Positions 1 to 10,665 are shown, counted from the stretch's first letter. The stretch: DNA of 64,000 nucleotides from Methylibium petroleiphilum PM1 (GCF_000015725.1 NC_008825.1:620001-684000); one strand, 5' to 3'. Program-made: numbers and translations. The notes: generated from the letters alone by a model not told the origin.

Positions 1-1813
1 CCTTGCCCTCGAGCTTCCTGAACTGCGCCACGTCGGTCAGCAACGCGGCGATGTCGACGTCGGTCGCGTCGAGCTTCAGGCCGATGCGCTGCGCCGCCGG
101 GTCAGCGGCCGCCTGCGCGCTGGCCTGGGCCGCGAAGCGCCCGCCCCAGGCGCGCCCGCTCAGGTCGCTGACGCGCAGCACGCCGCCGGCCAGCGTGGCC
201 TCCAGCGCCGCATCGGCAACGCTGTAGGGCGGGTAGACCAGCGTGCCGGCGCGGAAACTGAAGCGGCCGTCGAGTGCCTTCAATCCGCCCAGATCGACCG
301 GCGAGTCCGCGCCGGGCTTGGCGCCGGCCGGCGGGGGCTTCGGGCCGGTCGATGGCGCGACGAAGCGGGTCAGGTCCAGCGCCGCGAAGCGGGCCTGGGC
401 ATCGACGTAGGGCACCGGCTTCGACAGGTCGGCGCGGCCGCCGGCGGTGAACTTCTGGTCGTTGATCGCGCCGTCGAAGCGCCAGCTCGCGTCCTGGGCG
501 CCGGCCTGGGCCTGGCCCTGCAGCGCCAGGTTCACCGGCGGCAGTGCCGGGTCGGTGAAGGCGAGCTTCAACTGCAGCGCATCGAGCGCGGCGGCCAGCG
601 GCTGCGGTGCCAGCGTGAGGTCGCTGCGCACCTCGCCGTTCACGCTGCGGCCGGCGCCGCTGCCCTGGACGGCAAGCCGCAGCCCCGGCACGCGGATGCG
701 TTCGAAGCGGCCGCTCGGCGCCTGTGATTCGAAGTCCATCTGCAGCTTGCCGACCGCCGGGCCGCCCTGCAGCGAGGCGCTGCCCTTCAATGCGCTGCCG
801 TTCAGCGTATCGCCCGTGACCTCGAGTTTCGGCCAGGCGAGCTGGGCGGCCACGCTGTCCTCGCCGCGTTGGCCGGTCAGCTTGACGTCGAGCGCGTCGA
901 GCCGCAGTGCGCGTTTCGGCGGATCCAGGCGCAGCGCGTCGAGCGCCACCGTGCTGTCCTTCAGCGCCACCCCCAGGCGTTCGCCCGACAGCGTGAGCCG
1001 AAGCTTGTCGGCCTGCAGCGCACCGCTCGGGCCGTCGTAGGCCAGCGTGCCGGCAAGGCGGGCATCGAGCTGCTTCACGTCGAAGCCGTCGCCGCGCAGC
1101 GACAGCGCCAGGTCGCGCAGCGCCACGCTGGCGGGCGCGCCGGCCGGCAGGCTCAGCTTCAGCTGCCCGGTGAGCTCGACGTCGGCGTTCAGCTTCGGTT
1201 GTGCCAGCGCGGCCTGGCCGACGAAGCGGATCGGTGACTCGGCGCCGTCGGCCAGGCGGCCGGTACGGAGCTCCTTGACGACGAAGCGGCCGTCGAGACC
1301 CAGTGGCACGTCCTTCACCGTCGCCTGCAGGTCCTTGAATTCGATCGCGCTGATATCGAATGCCAGCGCCTGGGAGGAGGCGTTGGCGGCGGGGGCGTCC
1401 TTCGCGTCGGTGGCGGGGCTCAGCAGGTCGTCGATGTTGCGGCGGCCATCGGCGTCGCGGCGGTAGTTCACGCGCACGCCGCGCGCCGACACGCGATCGA
1501 CCGCCAGCCGCTGCTTCAGCAGCGGCATCACCTGCACCGCGAGCGTGGCTTCCTGCAGCGCAGCGAACTCGTCGGGGCGCCGGTGCTCGCTGAGCTTCAC
1601 GTCGCGCAGCGTCACCTCGAGGCGGGGAAAGACCGACAGCCCGATCGGTCCGTCGATCGCCAGCGTGCGGGCCTTGTGCTCGCGCATCCAGTCGATCAGC
1701 AAGCCCTTGTAGCGATTGGGGTCGAAGCTTGCGACGAGGTAGGCCGCGGCGGCCACGGCCAGGCCCAGCAGCACGGCCAGGGCGATCAGCGAACGACGGA
1801 GCCAGACGGGCAT
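1..1813 (-). CDS. AsmA family protein (3' end cut by window edge)
   Basis: Reading the minus strand from the ATG at 1813 gives an open frame that runs off the left edge, so at least 604 residues are present and the C-terminus is missing. The protein starts with one membrane anchor (VWLRRSLIALAVLLGLAVAA) followed by the AsmA-type opening FDPNRYKGLLIDWM, then long repetitive beta-rich sequence with many 'LDALDVKLTGQ'-like strands. AsmA-family proteins are inner-membrane-anchored periplasmic proteins; several are implicated in outer-membrane assembly or lipid transport. The exact paralogue cannot be told from this fragment. The gene diverges from the hydroxylase gene at 1910, and the 96-bp gap probably holds both promoters. 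Another long minus-strand frame over the same DNA is Arg/Pro-rich and is not the gene. Confidence 0.85.
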   Translation of the reverse strand, partial: MPVWLRRSLIALAVLLGLAVAAAAYLVASFDPNRYKGLLIDWMREHKARTLAIDGPIGLSVFPRLEVTLRDVKLSEHRRPDEFAALQEATLAVQVMPLLKQRLAVDRVSARGVRVNYRRDADGRRNIDDLLSPATDAKDAPAANASSQALAFDISAIEFKDLQATVKDVPLGLDGRFVVKELRTGRLADGAESPIRFVGQAALAQPKLNADVELTGQLKLSLPAGAPASVALRDLALSLRGDGFDVKQLDARLAGTLAYDGPSGALQADKLRLTLSGERLGVALKDSTVALDALRLDPPKRALRLDALDVKLTGQRGEDSVAAQLAWPKLEVTGDTLNGSALKGSASLQGGPAVGKLQMDFESQAPSGRFERIRVPGLRLAVQGSGAGRSVNGEVRSDLTLAPQPLAAALDALQLKLAFTDPALPPVNLALQGQAQAGAQDASWRFDGAINDQKFTAGGRADLSKPVPYVDAQARFAALDLTRFVAPSTGPKPPPAGAKPGADSPVDLGGLKALDGRFSFRAGTLVYPPYSVADAALEATLAGGVLRVSDLSGRAWGGRFAAQASAQAAADPAAQRIGLKLDATDVDIAALLTDVAQFRKLEGK

Positions 1814-1909
1814 GGCATGGGCCAGGGCAGAAGGCCCCGTGCAGTGGCGGTCGGGGCATTGTGCCGCCGGCCCTGTTGCAACGAGGGGCTCCCTACAATG
1901 TGAATCGCA

Positions 1910-3028
1910 ATGAAGCATTTCGACGTGAGCGTGCGGGGCCGCGGCGCGGTGGGGAAGGCGCTGGCCTTGTCGCTCGCTCGCCTCGGGCTGCGCGTGGCAC
2001 TGTCCGGTGCCCCGGCGCCCGAGGGCCCCGATGTGCGCACCTACGCGCTCGGCGCCCGATCGGTGGCCTTGCTGCAGCAGTTGCGGGTCTGGGAGGCGCT
2101 GCGTGCGGCCACGCCGTCGGCCGCGACCCGCGTGCTCGACATGCAGGTGGCCGGCGACGCCGGCGGCACGCTGGCCTTCAGCGCGTGGCAGCAGTGCGTC
2201 GGCGAGCTGGCATGGATCGTCGATGCCGCCGCGCTGGAGCGCGAACTGGCGACCGCACTGCGCTTCTCGCCGCACGTCGCGCTGCTCGACGAGGCCCCGC
2301 CGGCGGCGCTGGTCGCGCTGTGCGAGGGCAAGGATTCGCGTGAGCGCGAGGCGCTCGGCATCGAGGTCGAACGCCACGACTATGGCCAGCGCGCGATCGC
2401 CGCGCGGCTGGCCAGCGACCGGCCGCACCAGGGCATCGCCCGGCAATGGTTCCGCGCACCCGACGTGCTGGCGCTGCTGCCCTTCGACCTGCCGGGCGAG
2501 GCGGGCGGCTACGGCCTGGTCTGGTCGCTGCCGGACGCGCGCGCGGCCGAACTGCTGGCGCTGGACGACGGCGCCTTCGAGCGCGCACTGAACGAGGCCA
2601 GCCATGGCCAGGCCGGCCGGCTGGCGCTTCGCGGCGCCCGCGCGGCCTGGCCGCTGCGACTGGCGCGTGCGACGCGCTGGCACGGGCCCGGCTGGGTGCT
2701 GCTGGGCGACGCCGCCCACGTGGTGCACCCGCTGGCCGGCCAGGGACTGAACCTGGGGCTGGCCGATGTCGACACGCTGTGCGCGGTGATCGCCGAGCGC
2801 CAGCAGCACGAGGCCTGGCGCTCGCTGGGCGACGAACGGCTGCTGGCGCGCTACGCCCGCCGCCGCGCCGCTCCCACCTGGGCGATGGGCCGCGTGACCG
2901 ACGGCCTGCTGCAACTTTTTGCCCACGAGAGTACCCCGGTGAAGGAACTCCGCAACCGCGGCCTGACTCTCGTGAATCACCTGCCGGTGCTCAAGCGCTG
3001 GCTCACCGACCGCGCGTTGCGGGGCTGA
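1910..3028 (+). CDS. FAD-dependent hydroxylase, UbiH/UbiF/VisC/COQ6 family
   Basis: A 372-residue flavoprotein monooxygenase of the ubiquinone-ring hydroxylase family. The N-terminal dinucleotide-binding motif (GRGAVGKALALSLARLGLRV) is at about residues 10-30, and the second FAD motif, GDAAHVVHPLAGQGLNLGL, is at about residues 265-283, which is diagnostic for this family. The likely role is hydroxylation of an octaprenyl-phenol intermediate in ubiquinone synthesis; which ring carbon is hydroxylated cannot be read from sequence. Odd point: the first glycine motif is GRGAVG rather than the usual GxGPxG. A TACAAT box lies at 1894-1899, but no good -35 accompanies it. The gene is followed after 33 bp by dsbC on the same strand, so the two may be co-transcribed. 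Confidence 0.85.
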   Translation: MKHFDVSVRGRGAVGKALALSLARLGLRVALSGAPAPEGPDVRTYALGARSVALLQQLRVWEALRAATPSAATRVLDMQVAGDAGGTLAFSAWQQCVGELAWIVDAAALERELATALRFSPHVALLDEAPPAALVALCEGKDSREREALGIEVERHDYGQRAIAARLASDRPHQGIARQWFRAPDVLALLPFDLPGEAGGYGLVWSLPDARAAELLALDDGAFERALNEASHGQAGRLALRGARAAWPLRLARATRWHGPGWVLLGDAAHVVHPLAGQGLNLGLADVDTLCAVIAERQQHEAWRSLGDERLLARYARRRAAPTWAMGRVTDGLLQLFAHESTPVKELRNRGLTLVNHLPVLKRWLTDRALRG

Positions 3029-3061
3029 CGCCCCTCCCTCCCGCGCGCACCGAGGATCACC

Positions 3062-3802
3062 ATGAAGTTCAAGACAGCCGCGCTGGCGGCGGCAACGGTC
3101 GCAGCCATCGCCACCACCCTTGCGTTGACGGCCGTGGCCCAGGTGCCGCAGGAGGCGGCGATCCGCAAGGCGCTCGGCGAGCGCCTGAACAGCAGCGCGA
3201 AGATCGACGAGGTCAACAAGGCCCCGATCGCCGGCCTGTTCGAGGTGCGCATCGGCAACGACGTCTTCTACACCGACGCCGAGGGCGCCTACCTGATCCG
3301 CGGCGAGATCCTCGACCTGAAGACCAAGCGCAACCTGACCGAGGAGCGTGTCGCCAAGCTCACCGCGATCGACTTCGCCTCGTTGCCGCTGAAGGACGCG
3401 GTGGTCTGGAAGACCGGCACCGGCGCACGCAAGATTGCCGTCTTCGCCGACCCGAACTGCGGCTACTGCAAGCGCTTCGAGAAGGAGCTCTCGAACGTCA
3501 AGGACCTGACGGTCTACACCTTCCTGCTGCCCATCCTGGGCGGCGATTCGCCGGACAAGGCGAACGCGATCTGGTGCGCCAAGGACGCCTCGGTGGCGTG
3601 GCGCGCCTGGATGGTCGACGGCGTGCAGCCGCCCAAGCTGCTGGGCGCCTGTGCGTCGCCGGTGGAGCGCAACGTCGAGCTGAGCCGCAAGCACCGGGTC
3701 AACGGCACGCCGGCCATCGTGTTCGAGGACGGCACCCGCGTGCCGGGCATGCTGACGGCGCCGCAACTCGAGAAGCAGCTCGCCAGCGTCGGCAAGTCCT
3801 GA
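3062..3802 (+). CDS. dsbC: Thiol:disulfide interchange protein DsbC
   Basis: A 246-residue periplasmic disulfide isomerase. It has a signal peptide (KFKTAALAAATVAAIATTLAL, cleavage near residue 27), an N-terminal dimerisation domain (VRIGNDVFYTDAEGAYLIRG), and a thioredoxin-fold domain with active site CGYC at residues 133-136. The conserved cis-Pro loop is seen as NGTPAIVFEDG. DsbC isomerises wrongly paired disulfides in the periplasm and is kept reduced by DsbD. Length is normal for the family. The start is the ATG preceded by a purine-rich stretch (CGAGGATCACC). Confidence 0.95.
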   Translation: MKFKTAALAAATVAAIATTLALTAVAQVPQEAAIRKALGERLNSSAKIDEVNKAPIAGLFEVRIGNDVFYTDAEGAYLIRGEILDLKTKRNLTEERVAKLTAIDFASLPLKDAVVWKTGTGARKIAVFADPNCGYCKRFEKELSNVKDLTVYTFLLPILGGDSPDKANAIWCAKDASVAWRAWMVDGVQPPKLLGACASPVERNVELSRKHRVNGTPAIVFEDGTRVPGMLTAPQLEKQLASVGKS

Positions 3803-3875
3803 GCCGGGCGAGCGGCGTGCCGCCGCACGCGTGCGCGGCTGCGGCGACAATCCGCCCGCGCTCCGAACTTCCTCG

Positions 3876-4337
3876 ATGGCCCCCGTGGGATCCGCCTCTT
3901 CCGCCGACGTCAACCTGCCTCCGCACCCGTTGGCGCTGCGCCTCGGCTATGCCGGCCTGATTCCCTTCGTGCTCGGCGCGCTGCTGACCTGGCTGGTGCG
4001 GCCCGATGCGCACCCCTACGTGACCGATGCGCTGGCCAAGTACGCGGCGCTGATCGTGTCCTTCCTCGGGGGCGTGCACTGGGGCCTGGGCCTGCGGCAG
4101 CGGGTGCCGTCGCCGAGCCGGTTCGCCTGGGCCGTGCTGCCGATGCTGCTGGCCTGGATCGCCGTGGTGATGCCGCCGTACGCCGGGCTCGCCCTGCTCG
4201 GTGCGCTGCTGGTGATCTGCTACCTCGTCGATCGCCGCATCTACCCGGCGCACGGCCTGGGAGCCTGGCTGGTGCTGCGCTTCCGGCTCAGCGCGGTCGC
4301 CAGCCTCAGCTGCTTCATCGCCGCGGCCGGCAGCTGA
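3876..4337 (+). CDS. DUF3429 domain membrane protein
   Basis: A 153-residue protein with four or five hydrophobic helices (GYAGLIPFVLGALLTWLV; AALIVSFLGGVHWGLGL; FAWAVLPMLLAWIAVVM; GLALLGALLVICYLVD). The LSFLGGVHWG-type core is typical of DUF3429 proteins, whose function is unknown; some members are fused to or lie beside quinone- or metal-related enzymes. I chose the ATG at 3876 over the earlier in-frame codon at 3831 because the upstream 15 residues are Arg/Cys-rich and lie outside the domain. It is followed closely by the M61 peptidase gene. Confidence 0.75.
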   Translation: MAPVGSASSADVNLPPHPLALRLGYAGLIPFVLGALLTWLVRPDAHPYVTDALAKYAALIVSFLGGVHWGLGLRQRVPSPSRFAWAVLPMLLAWIAVVMPPYAGLALLGALLVICYLVDRRIYPAHGLGAWLVLRFRLSAVASLSCFIAAAGS

Positions 4338-4377
4338 TGCCCGCCGCCTCCCATTGCCTTCCGGAACCGAGTTCTCG

Positions 4378-6093
4378 ATGATCCGTTACCGCCTCGAGGT
4401 GGCCGACGCCCTGGCCCACCAGTTCCGCGTCACCCTCACCATTGCGCAGCCGGCCGAAGAGCAGGCGCTGAGCCTGCCGGTGTGGATTCCCGGCAGCTAC
4501 CTGGTGCGGGAGTTCGCCCGCCACCTGTCCCAGCTCGAGGCGCGCCAGGGCGATCGCAGCGTGCCCCTGATCCAGAGCGACAAGGCCGGCTGGGTAGCGC
4601 ACTGCCGCGGCCGTGGCGCGCTGGTGGTGAGCTACGTGGTCTACGCCTTCGACACCTCGGTGCGCGCGGCCTACCTCGATGCCCGGCGCGGCTTCTTCAA
4701 CGGCACCGGCGTGTTCCTGCACGTGCACGGCCGCGAGCACGAGCCGCACCGGCTGCGGATCGCCGGGCTGCCCAGGGGCTGGCAGGTCGCGACAGCGCTG
4801 CCGCTCGCCGGTGCCGACCACGAGGCGGCCGACTACGACGAACTGGTCGACCACCCGGTGGAGCTGGGCCGCTTCTGGCGCGGCAGCTTCAAGGCGGCGG
4901 GGGTGCCGCACGAGTTCATCGTGGCTGGAGCGCTGCCCAGCTTCGACGGCGAGCGCCTGCTGGCCGACACCCGGCGCATCTGCGAGGCGCAGATCGCCTT
5001 CTGGCACGGCGGCAAGAAGCCGCCGTTCAAGCGCTACGTCTTCCTGCTCAATGCGGTGGACGACGGCTACGGCGGCCTGGAGCACCGCGCCAGCACCGCG
5101 CTGATCGCCAACCGCCGCGACCTGCCGCGCAGCGGCATGAAGTCGGCGGGCGATGGCTACGTGACGTTGCTGGGCCTGATCAGCCACGAGTACTTCCACA
5201 CCTGGAACGTCAAGCGGATGCGGCCGCGCGACTTCGAGCGCTACGACTACACGCGCGAGAACTACACCGAGCTGCTGTGGTTCTTCGAGGGCTTCACGTC
5301 CTACTACGACGACTTGGTGCTGCGGCGTACCGGCCTGATCGACGAGGCACGCTACCTCAAGCTGCTGGCCAAGACCGTCAACAACGTGCGCGGCACGCCG
5401 GGGCGCACGGTGCAGAGCGTGGCCGAGGCCAGCTTCGACGCCTGGGTCAAGTACTACCGGCCCGACGAGAACACCGTCAACGCCACGGTCAGCTACTACA
5501 CCAAGGGCTCGCTGGTCGCGCTGGCGCTCGACCTGACGCTGCGCAGCGAGGGCGCCGGCACGCTCGACGACGTGATGCGCGGCCTGTGGGTGCGCAGCGG
5601 CGGTGGGCCGATCACCGAGACCGACATCGCCGCGGTGCTGGCCGAGGTCGGTGGCCGCTCTCTGGCGAGCGAATTGACCGCCTGGGTGCACGGCACCGGC
5701 GAACTGCCGCTGCAGCCGCTGCTGGCGAAGTTCGGCGTGGCCTGGAGCGAAGAGCTGCCCGTGCTGGCGCAGCGGCTCGGCGCGCGGCTCAGCGACAGCG
5801 GCGGCCTGCTGAAACTGCAGTCGGTCCTGCGCGGCGGCGCGGCCGAGCGCGCCGGGCTGGCGGCCGGCGACGAGCTGGTGGCACTCGACGGCTGGCGCCT
5901 CAAGCGCATCGACGACCTGAGTGCCCTGCAGGCCTGCGAGCGCCCGATGCCGCTGCTGGCGGCACGCGACCAGCGTCTGCTGGCTCTGACGCTGCCGGCG
6001 GCGCAGGCCGGCGGCGCGGTGACGCTGGTCGCGGCAGCGCAGGCCGACGCCGGAGACCGTGCGCGCCGCCACGCCTGGCTCGGCGGCGCCTGA
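4378..6093 (+). CDS. M61 family (glycyl-aminopeptidase-like) metallopeptidase with PDZ domain
   Basis: A 571-residue protein. The N-terminal M61 beta-domain begins MIRYRLEVADALAHQFRV. The zinc motif HEYFH is at residues 270-274, followed by TWNVKRMRP and the downstream ENYTELLWFFEGFTSYYDD segment that supplies the third zinc ligand in this family. A PDZ-like domain sits at the C-terminus (VLRGGAAERAGLAAGDELVALDGWRLK). Peptidases of this family release N-terminal residues, often Gly or Ala, and there is no signal peptide, so it is probably cytoplasmic. The ATG at 4378 fits the family N-terminus better than the in-frame codon at 4354. The next gene starts 10 bp after its stop. Confidence 0.88.
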   Translation: MIRYRLEVADALAHQFRVTLTIAQPAEEQALSLPVWIPGSYLVREFARHLSQLEARQGDRSVPLIQSDKAGWVAHCRGRGALVVSYVVYAFDTSVRAAYLDARRGFFNGTGVFLHVHGREHEPHRLRIAGLPRGWQVATALPLAGADHEAADYDELVDHPVELGRFWRGSFKAAGVPHEFIVAGALPSFDGERLLADTRRICEAQIAFWHGGKKPPFKRYVFLLNAVDDGYGGLEHRASTALIANRRDLPRSGMKSAGDGYVTLLGLISHEYFHTWNVKRMRPRDFERYDYTRENYTELLWFFEGFTSYYDDLVLRRTGLIDEARYLKLLAKTVNNVRGTPGRTVQSVAEASFDAWVKYYRPDENTVNATVSYYTKGSLVALALDLTLRSEGAGTLDDVMRGLWVRSGGGPITETDIAAVLAEVGGRSLASELTAWVHGTGELPLQPLLAKFGVAWSEELPVLAQRLGARLSDSGGLLKLQSVLRGGAAERAGLAAGDELVALDGWRLKRIDDLSALQACERPMPLLAARDQRLLALTLPAAQAGGAVTLVAAAQADAGDRARRHAWLGGA

Positions 6094-6103
6094 CCGTCCG
6101 GCC

Positions 6104-7264
6104 GTGAGCACCAGCTCGCAGCCTGCGCGCCGGCCGGTGCGGCGCGGCGTCTTTGCGCTGCTGGCCGGCCTCAGCCTGCTGCTGCACCTGTGGCTGGCCG
6201 ATCGCATCGGCGGGCTGCTCGGTGAGGGCGCGGCCGCTGCGGACAGCCCGCCCCGGATGCAGGCCGCCTTCGTACGCGAGCTGCAGCCGGCAGCACCTCC
6301 GGCCGTTGCCCCGGCCCCGGCCGCACCGGCGCGACGTGCGGCCCCGGCCGCGCCGGAGGCGACACCGGTACCGGCGTCGGCGCCACAACCCGGGCCGGTC
6401 GATCCCGTCGACCCGATCGCCGACAGCGCGCCCGCGCCCGCGTCGGCGCCGGACGCCGCTGTGGCCGAGTCGATGCCGGCGCCGGCACAGGCCGATGACG
6501 CAGCGGCGGCGGCCGTGTCCGAAACGGCCGCGAGTGCGCCCACCGGTCCGCTGCCGGGCCCACCCTCCTTCGCCTGGCCGGCGTCGACCCGCCTGAGCTA
6601 CACACTCACCGGCTACGTGCGCGGCGAGGTGCTCGGCACCGCGCAGGTCGAGTGGCTGCGCGACGGCGACCGCTACCAGGTGCACCTGGACGTGGTCGTC
6701 GGGCCGGGCTTCGCCCCCCTGATGCAGCGGCGCATGACGAGCGACGGCGAGATCACCCCGCAGGGCCTGGAGCCGCGCCGCTACGACGAGCGGACCCAGG
6801 TGGCCTTCGGCCGCACGCGAACGGCCAGCCTGCACTTCGACGCCGACGGCGTGACGCTCGCCAACGGCCAGCGCCATCCCGGTCTGCCGGCGCTGCAGGA
6901 CACCGCGAGCCAGTTCGTGCAGCTGACCTACCTGTTCACCACCGGCGCCGAGCGCCTGCAGCCCGGCGGACGCATCGAGATGCCCCTGGCGCTGCCGCGG
7001 CGCGTGGACCGCTGGGTGTACGACGTGATCGGCGAGGAGGTCCTGGCCACCCCGTTCGGTCCGGTGCCGGCCTGGCATCTGCGGCCGCAGCGGGAAGGCG
7101 ACGCCAGTTCGCTCAGCATCGAGGCCTGGTTCGCGCCCAGCCTGCAGTACCTGCCGGTGCGCATCGTGATCCGTCGCGGGACCGATGAATTCATCGACCT
7201 GATGATCGAGCGCCTGCCCCTGCAGGCCGCCGACGAGCCCTTGGGCGGATCGGCGCTGCGCTGA
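6104..7264 (+). CDS. DUF3108 domain protein with TonB-like N-terminus
   Basis: A predicted 386-residue protein starting at GTG 6104. A single membrane anchor (RRGVFALLAGLSLLLHLWLAD) is followed by about 130 residues rich in Pro/Ala (residues 40-150) that resemble the periplasm-spanning linker of TonB. The C-terminal 220 residues form a DUF3108-type beta domain (LSYTLTGYVRGEVLGTAQVEW ... HLRPQREGDASSLSIEAWFAP). The function of DUF3108 is unknown; members are usually periplasmic. An earlier in-frame GTG at 6059 lies inside the M61 gene and adds only Arg/Ala-rich residues. The gene converges on the minus-strand gene at 7269 with a 4-bp gap. Confidence 0.75.
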   Translation: MSTSSQPARRPVRRGVFALLAGLSLLLHLWLADRIGGLLGEGAAAADSPPRMQAAFVRELQPAAPPAVAPAPAAPARRAAPAAPEATPVPASAPQPGPVDPVDPIADSAPAPASAPDAAVAESMPAPAQADDAAAAAVSETAASAPTGPLPGPPSFAWPASTRLSYTLTGYVRGEVLGTAQVEWLRDGDRYQVHLDVVVGPGFAPLMQRRMTSDGEITPQGLEPRRYDERTQVAFGRTRTASLHFDADGVTLANGQRHPGLPALQDTASQFVQLTYLFTTGAERLQPGGRIEMPLALPRRVDRWVYDVIGEEVLATPFGPVPAWHLRPQREGDASSLSIEAWFAPSLQYLPVRIVIRRGTDEFIDLMIERLPLQAADEPLGGSALR

Positions 7265-7268
7265 CCGT

Positions 7269-7757
7269 TCAGCTGCCGGTGCGGGCGAGGCCGACGTGCT
7301 GCTCGAACTCGGCCGCCTTCGCCTCGCCGAGCTGCTGGCGGACGACGGTGACGGCCAGCGCGAGCGCGGCCTGCATCGCCTCGGGCGTCTTGGCCTTCTC
7401 GACACGGATGTTCGTCGAATCGGCGTAGGGGCCGAGGTGCGCGCTCATCCAGCGCACGGCCCGTTGCCGCGTCTCCTGGAGTGTCAGCACCACGGCATTG
7501 ACCAGCGGCGTCGCCGGGGCGGCTTCGGCCGGTAGCACCACATGCACCGCCGTGACGGCGATCACCTCGATATGACCCTGCTCGAGCAGCGCCTGCAGCG
7601 TGTCGTCGGCGGGTGGGGCGATCAGCTTCCTGAGTTCTTCGTCCGAGCGCTTGCCGTCGACGAGGATCAGTGCCTGACGCAGGCGCGGCACCAGCCGCAG
7701 TGCGCGGGTGGCAATCTCGTTGCGACCTTGTTCCGTCTTGCGGTAGATGGTGCTCAT
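7269..7757 (-). CDS. Conserved hypothetical protein (small winged-helix-like)
   Basis: A 162-residue soluble protein with no signal peptide or membrane helix. The N-terminus (MSTIYRKTEQGRNEIATRALRLVPRLRQALILVDGKRSDEEL) resembles small Burkholderiales proteins of unknown role that I recognise only by pattern; the first 70 residues could form a helix-turn-helix-like fold. The rest is helical (AMQAALALAVTVVRQQLGEAKAAEFEQHVG). No catalytic motif is visible. It is transcribed divergently from the enoyl-CoA hydratase gene with a 152-bp gap that should hold both promoters. Confidence 0.6.
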   Translation of the reverse strand: MSTIYRKTEQGRNEIATRALRLVPRLRQALILVDGKRSDEELRKLIAPPADDTLQALLEQGHIEVIAVTAVHVVLPAEAAPATPLVNAVVLTLQETRQRAVRWMSAHLGPYADSTNIRVEKAKTPEAMQAALALAVTVVRQQLGEAKAAEFEQHVGLARTGS

Positions 7758-7909
7758 GCGTTCCGACGAAGAAAACTTCGCAAGTTTGTAAGACTAGCGC
7801 AAGCTGATGTCCCCGGCTGCGTCACCCGGTCGGCTGCGCAGCAGCAGGTGCGAAGGACAGCACGCCGCTGCCCGTTACAGTGTCACCTACTGCGAAAGGA
7901 CGCCCTGAC

Positions 7910-8698
7910 ATGGACTACCAGCATCTGCTGACCGAAGTGCGCGGCAGCGCCGCGCTGAAGACCGGGTGGATCACTCTGAACCGGCCCAAGGCGCTGAATG
8001 CGCTCAACGATGCGCTGATGGACGAACTGGGCGACGCGCTGCGGGTCTACGATGCCGACGCCTCGATCGGCTGCGTGGTGATCACCGGCAGCGAGAAGGC
8101 CTTCGCCGCCGGCGCCGACATCGGCGGCATGGCGTCGCAGACCTACATGGACGCCTACAAGGGCGACTTCATCACCCGCAACTGGGAGGCGGTGCGCAGC
8201 GTGCGCAAGCCGGTGATCGCGGCAGTGGCCGGCTACGCGCTGGGCGGTGGCTGCGAGCTGGCCATGATGTGCGACCTGATCATCGCCGCGGACACGGCGC
8301 GCTTCGGTCAGCCGGAGATCAAGCTCGGCATCATCCCCGGCGCTGGCGGCACGCAGCGGCTGCCGCGGGCGGTCGGCAAGGCCAAGGCGATGGACCTGGT
8401 GCTGACGGCACGCATGATGGATGCGGCCGAGGCCGAGCGCGCCGGCCTGGTGTCACGCGTGGTGCCGGCCGATCGCCTGCTGGCCGAGGCCCAGGAGGCG
8501 GCGGACGCGATCGGCGCGATGGGGTTGCCGGCCATCCTGGTGGCCAAGGAGTGCGTGAACCGCGCCTACGAGTCGCCGCTGTCGGACGGCGTGTGGTTCG
8601 AGCGGCGCATGTTCCAGTCGCTGTTCGGCACCGAGGACCAGAAGGAAGGCATGGACGCCTTCGCGAACAAGCGCAAGCCGGTGTTCCGTCACCGCTGA
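7910..8698 (+). CDS. Enoyl-CoA hydratase (crotonase family)
   Basis: A 262-residue crotonase. The oxyanion-hole segment [13 protein letters not shown] is at about residues 63-75. Both catalytic glutamates of true hydratases are present, one in [12 protein letters not shown] and one in [20 protein letters not shown]. It hydrates trans-2-enoyl-CoA to 3-hydroxyacyl-CoA in fatty-acid beta-oxidation. The ATG at 7910 is preceded by GAAAGGA, a good ribosome binding site, and gives the standard family N-terminus ([10 protein letters not shown]). It stands alone, so the natural substrate chain length cannot be inferred. Its 3' end overlaps the convergent DUF779 gene by 10 bp. Confidence 0.92.
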   Translation: MDYQHLLTEVRGSAALKTGWITLNRPKALNALNDALMDELGDALRVYDADASIGCVVITGSEKAFAAGADIGGMASQTYMDAYKGDFITRNWEAVRSVRKPVIAAVAGYALGGGCELAMMCDLIIAADTARFGQPEIKLGIIPGAGGTQRLPRAVGKAKAMDLVLTARMMDAAEAERAGLVSRVVPADRLLAEAQEAADAIGAMGLPAILVAKECVNRAYESPLSDGVWFERRMFQSLFGTEDQKEGMDAFANKRKPVFRHR

Positions 8699-9072
8699 GC
8701 GGCAGCGCGCTCGTCCTCCAGGATCTGCGCGAACTCCTCGTCGGTGAACAGCCTCGACCGGGTGTGGAAGGCCTTGCCTTCCGGCCCCTCGAGCGAGAAG
8801 GTGCCGCCGCCGTGGCCGTCGATCACGTCGATGATCAGCTGGGTGTGCCGCCAGTACTCGTACTGCGACTTGCTGATGTAGAACGGGCAGCCGCCGATGT
8901 CGCCGAGGTACACGTCACCGGCACCGATGGTGAGTTCGCCCGGCAGGTAGCAGTTGGCGGCGCTGTTGTCGCAGCATCCGCCCGACTGGTGGAACATGAG
9001 TTCGCCATGTTTCCGCTTGAGCAGCTCGATGAGCTCGACCGTCGCGGGTGTGGCAATGACTTTGTCGACCAT
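8689..9072 (-). CDS. DUF779 domain protein, partner of aldehyde dehydrogenase
   Basis: A 127-residue protein matching the DUF779 pattern: [19 protein letters not shown], then [19 protein letters not shown] with a conserved Cys-Cys, and [22 protein letters not shown]779 genes are characteristically found beside ExaC/AcoD-type acetaldehyde dehydrogenases, as here; the molecular role is unknown. The start is the ATG at 9072; a longer frame from 9108 would begin inside the hairpin that separates it from the dehydrogenase gene. Expression probably depends on read-through of that intrinsic terminator. Confidence 0.85.
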   Translation of the reverse strand: MVDKVIATPATVELIELLKRKHGELMFHQSGGCCDNSAANCYLPGELTIGAGDVYLGDIGGCPFYISKSQYEYWRHTQLIIDVIDGHGGGTFSLEGPEGKAFHTRSRLFTDEEFAQILEDERAAAQR

Positions 9073-9087
9073 GTGGATCACCCATGG

Positions 9088-9112
9088 AAAAAGGGGGTGG
9101 ATGCCCACCCCC
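9088..9112 (-). terminator. Intrinsic terminator/attenuator between exaC and DUF779 gene
   Basis: On the minus strand an 8-bp perfect stem (arms 9105-9112 and 9093-9100, loop of 4) is followed directly by five T residues (9092-9088). This is a textbook factor-independent terminator placed after the aldehyde dehydrogenase gene and 15 bp before the DUF779 start codon. It would lower, rather than abolish, expression of the second gene. Confidence 0.75.
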
Positions 9113-9144
9113 TCTGGTTTGCAGGCGCAGCGCCGGCTTCGCGA

Positions 9145-10665
<1,521 letters not shown>

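Noticed and set aside
102-1859. 585-codon minus-strand frame at the left edge
   Set aside because: Very Arg/Pro-rich; the AsmA-like protein is in a different minus-strand frame that starts at 1813 and stays open to the edge.
4315-6543. 742-codon minus-strand open frame opposite the M61 and DUF3108 genes
   Set aside because: It is an antisense frame of high-GC coding DNA, dominated by Ala/Gly/Gln/Arg with no motif; the plus-strand frames carry HEYFH and other family signatures.
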